Shown: positions 34,148 through 45,611 of the stretch, piece by piece
How positions within the stretch are numbered: the stretch's first letter is position 1
How the letters are laid out: each line of letters begins with the position of its first letter
Assembly (NCBI GenBank): GCA_016271365.2
Contig: JADMNL010000028.1
Location: 52,594,001 to 52,658,000 of the forward strand
DNA: 64,000 bases
Direction of reading: 5' to 3'
Origin: Neoceratodus forsteri
Lineage: Eukaryota; Chordata; Ceratodontiformes; Ceratodontidae
Translations under genes and position numbers: made by a program
Notes under the pieces: model-generated
Database searches by the model: none
What the model saw: the letters and a program-made list of their open reading frames with translations, nothing else
Told to the model about the DNA's origin: nothing

Positions 34148-35389
34148 TATATGTGCAAATCTCAGCAAGTAAGCTGCTCAGTTCAAGTTTCAGTATGAAG
34201 CGGTCCTCGCAGACTCTGGAATCCTGACCATCCAGACTCGTGATAATCCAGACTGATCAGATGTTCTCCAGGCAGTTCAGGTAGTCAGGATTCTACAGTT
34301 TATCTTAAGGACACAAGATCGGGGGCCTTAAGATGACTTTATGATTAATATGTTTGCTTTTGTTTGTTTCTTTAATTCCATTTTTTCATTTTATTTATAT
34401 TCTGTCAACTACTAGTAAAAGAAACCAAGTAGAATTAATGTATTATGATGTCAGAGTAAATTTATTGTCAAGGGCAGCAGTGTATTTTAAGAGGAAAACT
34501 GCAAACCTGCTTTCACACTTCTGTAAAGAAATAGCACTATTACCAAAATACTACATATAATAGTAATACATGACTTCTGATAACCTGTGATCTTTTGTTA
34601 TAATCTAGCAAGTGACTTCAGCCCATCGGCGCAGCAGTTGGAATTCCGCTTGCTATGCTGGTGATCTGGGTTCGAGAATGGACCAGAGGTATCGGAAGGC
34701 TGGCCGGGAGGAGAAGTATGAAGTGTTCTGCAGACTGCTATTGTTCTTCAGGGGGAAGGTGCGGAGAGTGCCAGGTGCTTGATGGACCCCTTGCGGAGGC
34801 ATGGGGCATCGCAAGCAACCAGCGCCAGTATGTTGAGGGAATGGGATGGATGGAGGTTGTCATTGCATGTTAATGCCTCCCTTACAGTGGGGAAAAATCA
34901 CCGCGGCCCGTGGCCTTGATGACATCCATCCCCGCTACTTTCATTGGTCCCAGGCTGACTCCCAACTTATACCAAAGTTCATGGCGCTATAGGCCAGGTG
35001 CCGTGACCCCGCCCTTGGGCATAAAGCCATGGGGTATCAGGAGTGTGCCTCATATGAGGGTGAAGCGGCCGGGGTCTGTGACTGGACCGAGGGTTCAGGC
35101 GTGGGCAGTGGCCAAAAAGAGAGAAATAAAAAAAAAATAATAATTTAGCAGGTGAGTTCTTCTTCACAGCCAGATATTACTTGGGAAGAAGAAAAATGAA
35201 GCCAACTGTTTAAAAATTGTAAAATGTAACAGATGCACCACAATAGTGTAAACATATAAAAGGCACAGTTTATTGCTGAAAGAAGTATCTATTTTTGTTT
35301 TAAAAGATTGAATAATATTTTTTGTTTCTCATTTAATTACATTGGTCTCCTAATAGAAATATACAATCTGTCGTCAGATAAGGAGAATG
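34148..35389. other. conserved spacer, unit B
   Basis: Duplicate of 19092-20289. No gene seen. Confidence 0.5.
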
Positions 35390-35842
35390 TGGCTCACCTA
35401 ATCTGCCAATTTCCCAACACACTGCTGCAACCCCAGATTCTATTTGAACTGCAGTTCTCCTGCTCTGCAAATCTCCAGAGTACCCTTTTCTCTGTTCTAT
35501 GCACTACTGAAACCCCGTATTGTTTTCACACCCACCACTTCTGCTGGAAGGCTGTTTCATGGCCCCACCACCATCTCAGTGCAAAAGTACTTCCTAACAT
35601 TACCCCTGAGCCTTCCACCCTTCAGCCTCATTTCAAACCCCCTTGTTTTTGTGCAGAGTTTTCTCTGAAATATGCTGTCTACATGTACTCTGTTTATTGC
35701 CTAAAGGTACTCAAGCATCTTTATCGTAGCTCCCTCCACCTTCTTTTCTCTAGTGAATAGATATTTAGATCCTAAAGTCTTTTCTCACAGGGCCTCTTGT
35801 GCAGTCCATATACCACCTTTGTTGCCCTTCTCTGGACTGAGG
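35390..35842 (-). pseudogene. CR1 3'-end fragment closing unit B
   Basis: Duplicate of 20290-20750, cut at the same point on its 5' side where the unit C foldback arm begins (TCTGGACTGA then GGGGCAAGCT). Confidence 0.7.
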
Positions 35843-36019
35843 GGCAAGCTGTATGTTGCTCATAATTACAGCTTCCCCCTCAATGCCATCACTTTGAGTT
35901 TTAAGATGACATGAAATGGCTGCGGCCTTGTTTTGATTTCCAGTTGATTGACATCTTCCTGTATCACTGCTTCTGACACCTACAGGGAAGCTCAGTACCT
36001 AGTCTGAAATATCTTTTCA

Positions 36020-37376
36020 GGGAGTGCTCACAATGTAAGTGACCTGCTGTGCTCTGACCTCCTGAGGCCTGGAACCCTTGTTTTAGCCTTAATCTTCTCC
36101 CTGTCAAAGTCCAGGAGGAACCACACAGTGAGGTGGTTGATTTCTGCAAGTGATGCCTTTGCTTTTACTTCTTGGACTTAAGAACCATTAGATACCACCA
36201 GACCCTGGAATGGCCCTCTCCCTTGTGGGCTGCAGGACTCATTGTGTCAGAAACCCACATTGGAATGCGTCCATCAATACCTGAGTCCTAGTACAGGTGC
36301 CAGCCAGGATCTTCCAGTCTACCCCACTCAGATTGAAGTCCCACATAATCACTACCTCCCCTGTTGACCATCTCTACATTTGTGTACCCTGGTTCTTGGC
36401 TTAATTCCTCTTCCTAGTTTGGGGGCTGTATACAACCCCTATCCCAAGCTTTCTACCTTTTGTGGATTGTATCTGTACCCCCAATACCTCTGTCCTTTGA
36501 TCCACCTCCTCCTCCTCTTCCTTAGTACAGGCTATCACTTCCATCACATACAAGGACACTCCCTTTCCTCTTCCCACTCCCCCATCTCTGGTATTTAGTC
36601 ACTCCTTCTTCTGCCATCAATTACTATACTGAGCCATTTTGTTCCCTTGGCTCCTTGCATTCAGTGACATTACCTTCCACCATGACTCTAATCCCCCTCC
36701 CCCCATTCTGCCTGACCCCCTAATCCCAGTCCTACCCTCCTATCCCCATCCTTCTACCTCTCATCTGAGCCCCCCTTCCTTCTGCCTTGATTGGGGGAGG
36801 CCAATGGTACTCCTCCACCAGGTGATAAAGGTACTGTGGACCCCCAGCTGCCCCCACATAAGTTTAAATTTAAATGTTACCCATATATTCCTCATATATG
36901 GTTTTCCATACCCTAGTGCCCTCTTTACTGATTTTCAGCCTATCCATTGTGTATCCCCCCAGCCTTCAGCTAGCCTGTTGTCCTCAGTCCCACACCACCC
37001 TCGAGCCATGCATTAATCTCCTCAATCCTTTTCTTTCCTGCAGTGCTAATTCTTAGTACTGGTAGCAGCTCTGAGAAGTCTTCCAGCCTCCAAACCCCAC
37101 TGCAAAGAACCCCCACGTCCCTGAACCTCTCCTGAACCTCCCCTAACTCACATTCAACCAATTCATTCATCCCCGATGAACAATAATAAGATCCCCCCAA
37201 TTTCCATGTTCCAGACTATCAGTGTTCCTACCCTCCTCACAGTCACCCGTGACATACACTGACCTTCCTTTGGTTTTCCCTAGCCCCTATGTCTCCCCAT
37301 CTCACTTCCTTCTCAATAGAGCCTCCCAAGATCACTACTCTTTCTCACCATCTGTGTTCTGAGTCCCTCTTCCCCA
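36020..37376 (-). pseudogene. CR1 ORF1/endonuclease fragment, unit C
   Basis: Uninterrupted version of the unit A and B fragments. The ORF1 esterase end is clearest here (37200-36970: FSELLPVLRIS then KRIEEINAWLEGG). The right arm of the foldback MITE precedes it at 35843-36015. Confidence 0.75.
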
Positions 37377-37377
37377 C

Positions 37378-38440
37378 TCACCTAGCTCCTATACTCTATA
37401 ATATACTTCAAAAAACATAAGCTATACTTGGTGATAAGCTTGGAGTCTCATTTGTTTTTGTTTTAAAAAATATTGATCATATGCATGCACTGATGTATTT
37501 TATGATATAATGGGTACATCAAAGCACTATATGCATTGTTTCTACATCAATATATTTTAGAGTCAAATATCCCGGCATCTTAAGAAATGGTGAGAGTTTG
37601 ACCTTCTAGATCATATGATACTGGAGAAAGTATCCTATCAAACTGTGATGGTATAGCAATGTAAAAACACTACATTAATATAATCAAACTGAGATCATAC
37701 CAAATGTATTTTCTCCACATGCAGCACCCCTTATGTAGTGTCCTGATCATGGTAAAGAGACTTAAAAATGCAAGAGTCATAAACAGTTTATATTACGAAA
37801 TACTAGAGCATAAGAGTGCCATAATATTGGGCTCTACATGTATATTACTGTTAATATAATGCAGCAATGCATAAAGTACATCTACATACCCATTACATTG
37901 ATGTACAAACACCATAACACAAACATCGAACAGAATGTTAAAAAAAATTACTTTTTAACACTTTTCTGAGTTTTGTTCCGTTACATGAAAGACATAAACA
38001 ATAACAGCATAAAAATGGTCTAATCGTATTACATGAAAAACATAAACAATAACAGCATAATTTTGGACAATAAAGTATTTCCAAAATGGTCTAATCACAT
38101 TACATGAAATCCTTAGTCCTCCCCAGTAGCCCCAAATCATCTCCCCATGCTCTCATAGGCTACAGCTACAAAAGCATCAGAAGATAACAAAACTGAAACT
38201 TCATTCTGACGGAACATAATATGCTTTAAGCCTTGTGATCCTACCAGTTAATTCAGGAAACTTGCTGGAATATATATCTTCACAAAGTGCACACACATGC
38301 ACGGAACACTGAGTTTCTGATCCTCGACCTGATGCAACCGTTGCTCTGCACTGTAATGACAATATAGTGAAGCATTAATACAGTTTTTTGTGTGTGTCCA
38401 GTAAGGCAAATTCTTTGTGCCCAGTTTGTTGTTTTTACAG
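37378..38440. other. conserved A/T-rich spacer, unit C
   Basis: Duplicate of 11488-12485. It contains a C-specific tandem duplication of about 50 bp at 37980-38080 (ATTACATGAAA...ACATAAACAATAACAGCAT repeated). No gene seen. Confidence 0.55.
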
Positions 38441-38467
38441 AATATAGGTCTGAAATCAGATGATTAG
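38441..38467 (+). other. exon-like 27-nt island with a stop, unit C
   Basis: Same island and splice-like flanks as A and B, but the ninth codon is TAG instead of GAG. Confidence 0.35.
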
Positions 38468-41400
38468 GTAAGCCAGCTCATGACTTTATTACACAGGGGC
38501 CTCAATATTGCCACATCTCTGACCAACTTTCAAGCCTCTTCAGGCCCCTCTCTATATTCTGCACCCCTTCTGCAGTACTCACCTTGTTACAGATCTTGGT
38601 GTCATCTGCAAATAGGCAGATCTTTCCTTTCAGTCCCTCTGCAATGCCACTAATGAAGAAATTGTAAGGGGCTGGTCCTAGTACTGATCCCTGTGGTTTA
38701 CTGCCGGTCACTCAATCAAAAAAAATCTATTAGATTCCTTTGAAATGACATTGCTGTTGTGAATCCCTGTTGCCTCAGATCCTGAGCACTGCTGGATTCC
38801 AGATGTGGCACTATCCTATCTTTCAGCAGTGTCTCCATGATCTTTCCCACCACTGAGCTGAGGCTGACTAGCCTGTAGTTCTCTACCTCTTCCCTACTGC
38901 CGCTTTTGTGCAGTGGGACTACATAAGCATCCTCCTGTCCTCTGGATCCACAGTCATGTTGATTGACTCTGTGAACAGGGCTGCCAGTGGTGCTGCTAGT
39001 TCCCTTCTCAGCTCGGGTGAATGTTGTCTGGCCCCATGGTCTTATCCACCTTCAGATTTGTGAGTTCCTCCAGAGCTCACTCCACTGTGAAATGGCAGGT
39101 GTCTACAGCGCCCGTCCCATTGCCTCTATAACCAGCTATGGTCCTTCAGCCTCCTCCTCCTTAATGAATACTGAGCAGAAGTATTTGTTCTGTGTTTCTG
39201 CTTGTCCAGATCTCCCTCTTTACACTCTCCCTTCTCCCCATTGTGCCTCACAATCCCCTCATTTTTTCTTCTTTCACTGATGAACCTATAAAATCCCTTA
39301 TCCCCTTTGTTTACAGACCATGCTAAACCCTCTTCTGTCTGCACCATCGCTCTCCTAACAGCCTTCCCTGCTTTCCTGAGACACTCACGGTACAGCTCCC
39401 TGTCCTCCTACCTTTGGCTCCCCTTATATTGCCTGAAACTCAACCTTTTAGCCTTGACTTTGTACCGTACCTCTTTGAAGAACCATAGTAGTTTCCTTCT
39501 TCTTTTCCCTTTGGCCACTTTCCTAATGCATTGGTTTGTTATCTCCACCTAGGCTCCTTTCAGTTTCTCCCATTGTTCCTGCATCCCCTCTATTACTCCT
39601 ACCTTCTCCAGGACTGCTTGTACTGTATACATCTACATATTTCAGTGAAATCTGCCCTCTTGAGATCTAATACTCTTGCCCTTGTGTGGCTTAAATGAGT
39701 CCATGCTTCCATGCCGAACCACACCTTGTGGTGGCCACTGGGCCCAATGTGCCCTTCTACCTGCATTTCTTCAACTCTGTTCCCATTGGTTCATACCAGG
39801 TCCAGAATCAGCTTGTCCCTGGTTGCTTCATGAACCAGCTGCCTGTCCAGCCACCTGCAGGGATTCAAGGATGGCTGTGCTTCAGGCTGAAACAGCTGCC
39901 TGGGTGGCCCAATTTACATCCGGCATATTGAAATCCCCCACTAGCCAGATTTCACCTTTGGCAGCCATGTCATGTATGTTCTCCACTGGTTTCTTGCCTA
40001 CTTCCTCCTTCTTTGTCACAGATCTGTAGATCACCCCTGTGCATATTGCTGTTCTATTCCCTGACTCCAGGGTGACTAACATTAGTGCAGCCTCCCCCTG
40101 TCTTCCTTGAACTTCTGTAGCCTTTATACCATCTCTGATGTACAAGGCCACTCCCCCAGCCTTTTTACCCTCCCTGTTCCTCCTGAACAGTGCACTGCCT
40201 AGTACACTGAGTTCCCAGCCATGATTAGCAGAGTACCACATCTCTCTTATGCTGCTATGTCAAGGTCTGCAACTGCCAGCAAGGCCTACAGGTGCAGAAC
40301 TTTATTTTCTAGGCTATGGGCATTCGTTTTGACATAACTGTCCATGTTTCACAGTCTACCCGCTCACTGTTCTTGTTCTCCCTCTCCAGTGTCTTCCCAC
40401 CCACCCTGTTTTCCTTTCCTATGTACTCTCACCCCCCCATTGTATCACTCATTATACATTCCTTGCCTGCTTTCCATCCCTGCCTGCTTTAGCTGTTCCT
40501 GTAGTCACTTACATTCCTCCATGTTCCCATGGGGGGGTGTTCTTAAGCCTCCTGATATCCTTGGCTCTCCCCCTAGACCAGTTTAAATGCTCATAGCTGA
40601 AGCATTTAAAGTTCTCATTAAGGGTCACGGTCCCCTTCTCAGACAGATGCAGGCTGTCCTTCTCATATATGCTCACATCGGCCCATGTCAGACCTCAGTC
40701 CCTTATGAAGCCCAAACCCTCCCTTCCATACCAATCCTTCAACCAGGAGTTGAAGGTTTGGATGTGGCGTGCTCTAGCTTGCCCTGTGCTATGGGCAGGT
40801 AGAACCTCTAAGAATAAGATGGGGCATGCTAGCTGTTTTAGATTTCCCCCAGTTTCCTAAAACCTCCTGGACTCTGGCTATGTCATTGTTCCCCAGGTGG
40901 ACAATGACATCCGGCTGCTCCCTCCTAGCTATTGCCTAGCAATCCTATGGATCCGCTTCCCATCCCTCTATGCAGTTCTTCCAGGGATGCATTTGATCTC
41001 TGTCTCTGCACTGCTAGATGTCCCTATCTCAACTTCCTGGATCCGCTTCCCATCCCTCTATGCAGTGCTTCCAGGGATGCATTTGACCTCTGTCTCTGCA
41101 CTGCTAGATGTCCCTATCTCAACTTCCTGGGCAATAGAGTTCCCCCAAGAGAAGCTTCCCATTGTCTGGGGACCCCTGCCTCCCTTTCTGAAGCTTCACC
41201 CTGCAGGACCCTCCCATCCTCCCTGACCCCAACCTCAAGTTTCTGGTTAGGGCTTTCCCATTCCTCCAAAACAGTGTATGAGCTACTAATCAGGACCAGT
41301 GGGGGATGTGCTTCCCCCCCCCGAGCCCACCATAGTCCAATCACTTCTCTTCCCCGGCATTCTTTGAGGTTACAGGGTGTGCACCTGGTAGTCTCTGGTT

Positions 41401-41590
41401 GGGGCTTGGCCAGCTCTGCTCAGAGAAAGGCAATGTCCTCCCTCAGCCCAGAGAGGAGAATGCAGATAGGGCAGCATCGCAGCCTCCAGAATGTCTCCCT
41501 GAAGACAGCTGCTCCACAACCACTGCACTGCACCACTCCAAACATGTCTGTTTTCCTCCTCAATCTACTGCCTGCTTCAGACAACTATTT
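38468..41590 (-). pseudogene. CR1 fragment with ORF1, endonuclease and RT core, unit C
   Basis: Duplicate of 12513-15790. RT keeps KICLFADDTKICNKVSTAEG (38640-38580). About 220 bp present in A and B (the VAFLDFSK-to-GVPQG region) is deleted at about 38697. The endonuclease (40241-39882) keeps the GDFNMPDVNWATQ box intact. A 90-bp tandem duplication lies in ORF1 (40949-41038 and 41039-41128). Confidence 0.85.
40949..41128. repeat. 90-bp tandem duplication inside the unit C CR1 fragment
   Basis: Two adjacent near-identical copies begin at GGATCCGCTTCCCATCCCTC (40949 and 41039). Units A and B have one copy, so the duplication arose in C. Confidence 0.9.
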
Positions 41591-42274
41591 GTTATCTACT
41601 GAATATCTTGTTTTCTTTTGTTTTTTGTTACAGTTTTTGCTGTTGACATGTAACATTTTAACACCAAATTGTGTATCCATTCATGATAAGCAGGTAGGGA
41701 ACTAACCCTAGAAATTCTTAAATAAACCCAAAGTTGATTGGCTAGCTAAATATGTATTCAAACTGGAGATTTCCACAGACGCCACCCAGAGTGGCTGTAA
41801 CAGAGTTGGTGCCACCTACAGATGTTTACCGGAGTGAAAACATCAAAATAAAATGCAGGAACATTGCTGTCCTGAAAGTGGTTAAAATCTTACCTTAGCC
41901 AAGCTCAGGACACTTAATAAGCAGCTTGTGGGCAATTCTGAAGTGAAACCCTTGATATGATATTTCGAGACACTGCTTTTGCTTTTTGTAAACGTGTCCA
42001 GGTAGCTGTCAGTCAGAGAGCCAGTCTGCAGTAACACCTGAGGTCATCATCATCATCATTTTGATGTCATCATGCAGCAGCAGCAGTGCCAGTCAGGAAT
42101 AAATCCCCTCCTCCCTTTCCTCATGTAGTTGTACCAAACATGTTTTTTGATATTTTAATTTTCTTGGCGTGCTCTGTGATAACAACGTTCACAGTTGGTA
42201 GAACTGCCTGGGGAAAGGCATTGGGGTGATTTAGTTTTAACTGGCTGCTTGATGAAATGATGATGATATGATAA
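41591..42274. other. conserved spacer, unit C, left part
   Basis: Matches unit A from 15791 to about 16455 and is interrupted at GATGATATGATAA by the foldback/satellite element. Confidence 0.55.
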
Positions 42275-42389
42275 GCATTTGTCAATGCCGAATGTTTGCT
42301 TGCTGGCATTGGCAGTGGTAGTGTAGAAGTTACAGCGCTGCGTAATAGGAATGGCAGTGAAGAATTGAACTGAAGCCAACCCCACCACC

Positions 42390-42712
42390 ACCCTGCAGAG
42401 AGTGACAGGCATTGGGGTGTGCCTTTGGGTCATCAGGCATAACGGCCACGCCATTTCACCACACCCCACCCCACCCTGCAGACACTGACAAGTGTCACGG
42501 TGTTCCTTGGGGTCTTGGGCCCTTATGCCCACCCCATTCCATCAGGAAATACGGTGAGATGGGTGCGATATAGGAGAATGGGGTGAACTTTGGGTTCGAA
42601 GAGTCCAAGGCATACCTTGATGCCTCTCACTGGCTGCAGGGTGTGGAATGGTATGAGCATTACAGGCAAGAATCCCAAGTCACACCCCGATGCCTGTCAT
42701 TCTCCACAGGGT
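42390..42712. repeat. inverted repeat at the left of the foldback/satellite element
   Basis: ACCCTGCAGAGAGTGACAGG (42390) pairs with CCTGTCATTCTCCACAGGGT (42693-42712), and the match continues inward through GGGGTGTG/CACACCCC. A further inner pair uses ACCCTGCAGACACTGACA with the complement of the 42620-42645 region. Confidence 0.75.
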
Positions 42713-42779
42713 TTGGCGTTATGGTTGGAAACCCAAATACCTCAGGCATCCGTTGGTATTTTCACTCCAAATGTTCAGC

Positions 42780-44720
42780 ATGTTTTTTTTGTGACCCCAC
42801 CTCATGAACAGGGGGAATATCAGTTTGTTAGCTGAAAGCTGCTTATGCACAGTGACTACAGCATTTAGCACCACAGGTGCAAAAACATTCCAAACAGGAT
42901 GTAAAAAATGACAGCTGTACTGTTCATGGGGAGCTGTAAAAAATGGCAATGTTGCAAATCTGCAGTAAAAATGTTTAAAAAAATGAAGTCACGAGCGTAC
43001 ATAGAAACTGTGCAACGCACACCTGTAATATAATTAGGTTGGGGATTTTTTTACAGCAGATGTCAACTCAGGCATTTTGGTGCCTCTGATCATGAACAGT
43101 GTCACTGTTATTTTCTTCATCTGTCCCGAACAATGATTTCCCACAGCGACCACGCATCTCTGTGCTGAAAGTGTGAAAACACACTTCCGCCATGTTGTGA
43201 AAAATGACAGCTGTACTGTTCATAAGGAAGTGTGGAAAAATGTCACTGGTGAAAATCTGGACTGAAAATATTACAAAGTCATGAACCTACGAAGGTGCGT
43301 GGAAACTGCACAATGCTCACTCATAACACAGTCATTTTAAGGACTTTTGTCACCAAATTTTCAACATAGCCATTTTAAGACCTCTGCTCATGAACAGTGT
43401 AACTGTGATTTTCTTAATCTGTCCCAAACATTGCTTTTCGCACACCAACAGCACCATTGTTATTGCTACATGTCGCGACAACACATTTTGGGCGGCATAT
43501 GAAAAATGGCAGCTGTACTGTTCATAAGGAAGTGTAATAAAATGGCAATCTTGAAAATCTGGAGTGAAAATATTAAATTCGCAAACTTATGAGCATGCAT
43601 AGGAACTGCGCAACGCATGCTCGTAAAAAAGTCATTTTTAGGATTTTTTTCACCAAATTTTCAAAATAGGCTTCTTGAGAGCCCACCTTATGAACACTGG
43701 CAGTGTTGTTTCATCAGTCAGTGTCAGTGTGATTTTCTTAATGTGTCCCATACATTGATTTCGTACATCGACTGCGCCATTGTGCGCTACATGGGCTGAA
43801 ACACATTTTGAGCAAGATGTGAAAAATGACAGCTGTACTGCTCATAAGGAGGTGTGGTAAAATGGCAATGTTGAAAATCTGAGTGAAAATATTGAAAATT
43901 GCGAACTTACAGAATGTGTAGGAAAAGTACACTAGCTCATAAACAATCATTTTTGCAATTTTTCACCAAATTTTCAACATAGCCATTTTAAGACATCTGC
44001 TCATGAACAGTGTCACTGTGATTTTCTTAATTTGTCCTGTACATTGATTTCGCACACCGACTGCGCCGTTGTGCGCTACATGGGCGGAAACACATTTTGG
44101 GTGAGATATGAAAAATGACAGCTGCATTGCTCATAAGAAGGTGACATAAAATGGCAATGTTGAAAATCTGGAGTGAAAATATTGAAAATTCGTGAACTTA
44201 TGAGCGTGCGTAGCAACTGCACAACGCATGCTCGTAAAACAGTCATTGTTAGGAATTTTTTCACCAAATTTTCAACATAGCCATTCTAAGACCTCAGCTC
44301 ATGAACAGTGTCACTGTGATTTTCTTAATTTGTCCTGTACATTGATTTCACACACTGGCTGTGCCATTGTGCGCTACATGGGCGGAAACACGTTTTGGGT
44401 GAGATGTGAAAAATGACAGTTGCACTATTCATAAGGAGGTGTGGTAAAATGGCAATTTTGAAATTCTGGAGTGAAAATATTGAAAATTTGCGAACTTACA
44501 ATTGTGCGTAGGAACTGCTTAACGTACGTTTGTTAAACAGTCGTTTTTTGGAATTTTTCCACCAAATTTTCAAAATAGGCTTCCTGAGAGCCCACCTTAT
44601 AAACACTGGCAGTGTCATTTCATTAATCGGTCCTGAAAGGTGATTTTGTGCAGTGACTGCGAAATCACTCTTTGGGCCCAAATAATGCCATGACAGTGAT
44701 AGCATTCATGAGAAGGGGTC
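42780..44720. repeat. roughly 300-bp satellite array, 6-7 units
   Basis: The anchor ATGAACAG or its variant recurs at about 42803, 43091, 43389, 43689, 44002, 44300 and 44599, giving a spacing of 288-313 bp. Each unit includes TGATTTTCTTAAT, an ATGGGCGGAAACACATTTTGG block, AAAAATGACAGCTG, GGCAATGTTGAAAATCTGG and TTTTTCACCAAATTTTCAA. Units at 43689 and 44599 share a variant anchor (ATGAACACTGGCAG or ATAAACACTGGCAG after GAGAGCCCACCTTAT), so the pattern reads a-a-b-a-a-b. Confidence 0.85.
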
Positions 44721-45029
44721 CCAAAAACCCCATGTTGAAAATTTGGTGCAAAAATTCAAAAAAATGCCTGAGATATGCAACAAAGTTGAAAAAACCCTAT
44801 CTATTCCATTATACAGCTTACCGGCATTTCCTCGGTTCGCAGTCAGCTTTGAAGAGTGCAGACGTGTTCCCGGACCACCGAAGATCGTCGCGCCGGACTC
44901 TGGACGTAAGTATGGGGTGAGGGGGGGTGTGGGGAGGCAGGGCGCAGTGGGTGGGTATGGGTTGTGGGAGGTGGCAGGGAGAAGCGCCGTGGGACCGTTT
45001 TTAATTTTCAGGTATTTTAATAAAAAAGA

Positions 45030-45260
45030 CGTGGGACGTTTGCCACGCTGGGGTGGGCTCCCAGCGTGGCAGGAAAGGCTACTGGGGGCGTGGAGCCGAC
45101 GGGATTGGGCACCCCCATCAGCCATGGCATTTATTGCCCACGCTGGGGTGGGCTCCCAGCGTGGCACCCTGTACTCTGGGTGGGACAGTAAGAGCCGGAG
45201 TGGCACCGCCGGCTATACCATTGGCTGTGGCTGCTGGGTGGGCACCCAGCGAGGCATTTG
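45030..45260. repeat. G/C-rich hairpin cassettes
   Basis: A perfect 11-bp stem GCCACGCTGGG/CCCAGCGTGGC occurs at about 45040-45067 and, with one change, at 45138-45166. A decayed third copy with GGGTGGGCACCCAGCGAGGC is near 45234-45256. The cassettes are about 95-100 bp apart, with the block GGGATTGGGCACCCCC between or after them (45104 and 45302). Confidence 0.75.
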
Positions 45261-45611
45261 GAAGGCTTTGGAGGGGCGGGAGCACAGCACAGGCAACGGG
45301 GGATTGGGCACCCCCGTCGGCTATAGAGTGTGTGCGTGGGGGGGGCACGCAGTATGCGTGTGTTTCTGTGTGTGTGTGGGGGGGAGCTGCGCATGAGCAG
45401 GCGATATCTTATCGCTGCTCACTGAAGTGTAGCTCCCCCTTTCAACTGTATGCCACTGCATTTTGGAGCTTGTCATAGACAGCTACAGCATGCATTGGTG
45501 GACAGGGGCCACACCTGCCAACACACGGACTGAATTGGAAGAGGGGGTGACACACCTCCGAAAACTCGGATGATGGCACTTTGTTTCTTGCACATGCATG
45601 CAAGCAAACAT

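Larger units (their letters stand above)
20751..35842. repeat. segmental tandem duplication, unit B
   Basis: The second copy of the segment. Subtracting the CR1 insertion at 22096-26365 leaves a core of about 10.8 kb, the same as unit A without its Tc1-like element. The left junction reads TCTGGACTGA followed by the foldback apex stem (GAGCAAGCTGTATG), with the left arm of the palindrome missing. Confidence 0.93.
42275..45611. mobile_element. foldback/satellite-bearing element inserted in unit C
   Basis: This 3.3 kb is absent from A and B, where GATATGATAAATGG is continuous. ATAA flanks both sides. A 12-bp inverted repeat ATGTTTGCTTGC lies at 42292-42303 and, inverted, at 45600-45611. From left to right it holds a palindromic block (arms 42390-42422 and 42681-42712), a roughly 300-bp tandem array (42780-44720), and a G/C-rich block with hairpin cassettes (44880-45400). 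No transposase frame is recognised. I treat it as one non-autonomous insertion, but composite origin is possible. Confidence 0.55.

Noticed and set aside
41399..41705. Open frames antisense to the CR1 fragment in unit C (also 15579-15776 and 30629-30826)
   Set aside because: They are antisense shadows of the same LINE sequence and recur only because the segment is duplicated.
42780..44720. Regular repeats considered as a CRISPR-like array
   Set aside because: Units are about 300 bp and similar throughout with no repeat/spacer alternation; this is a satellite.
44743..45396. A 217-codon + strand open frame in the G/C-rich block
   Set aside because: Low-complexity translation of G-rich repeats. 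It spans the end of the satellite array and hairpin cassettes, and the opposite strand is equally open.
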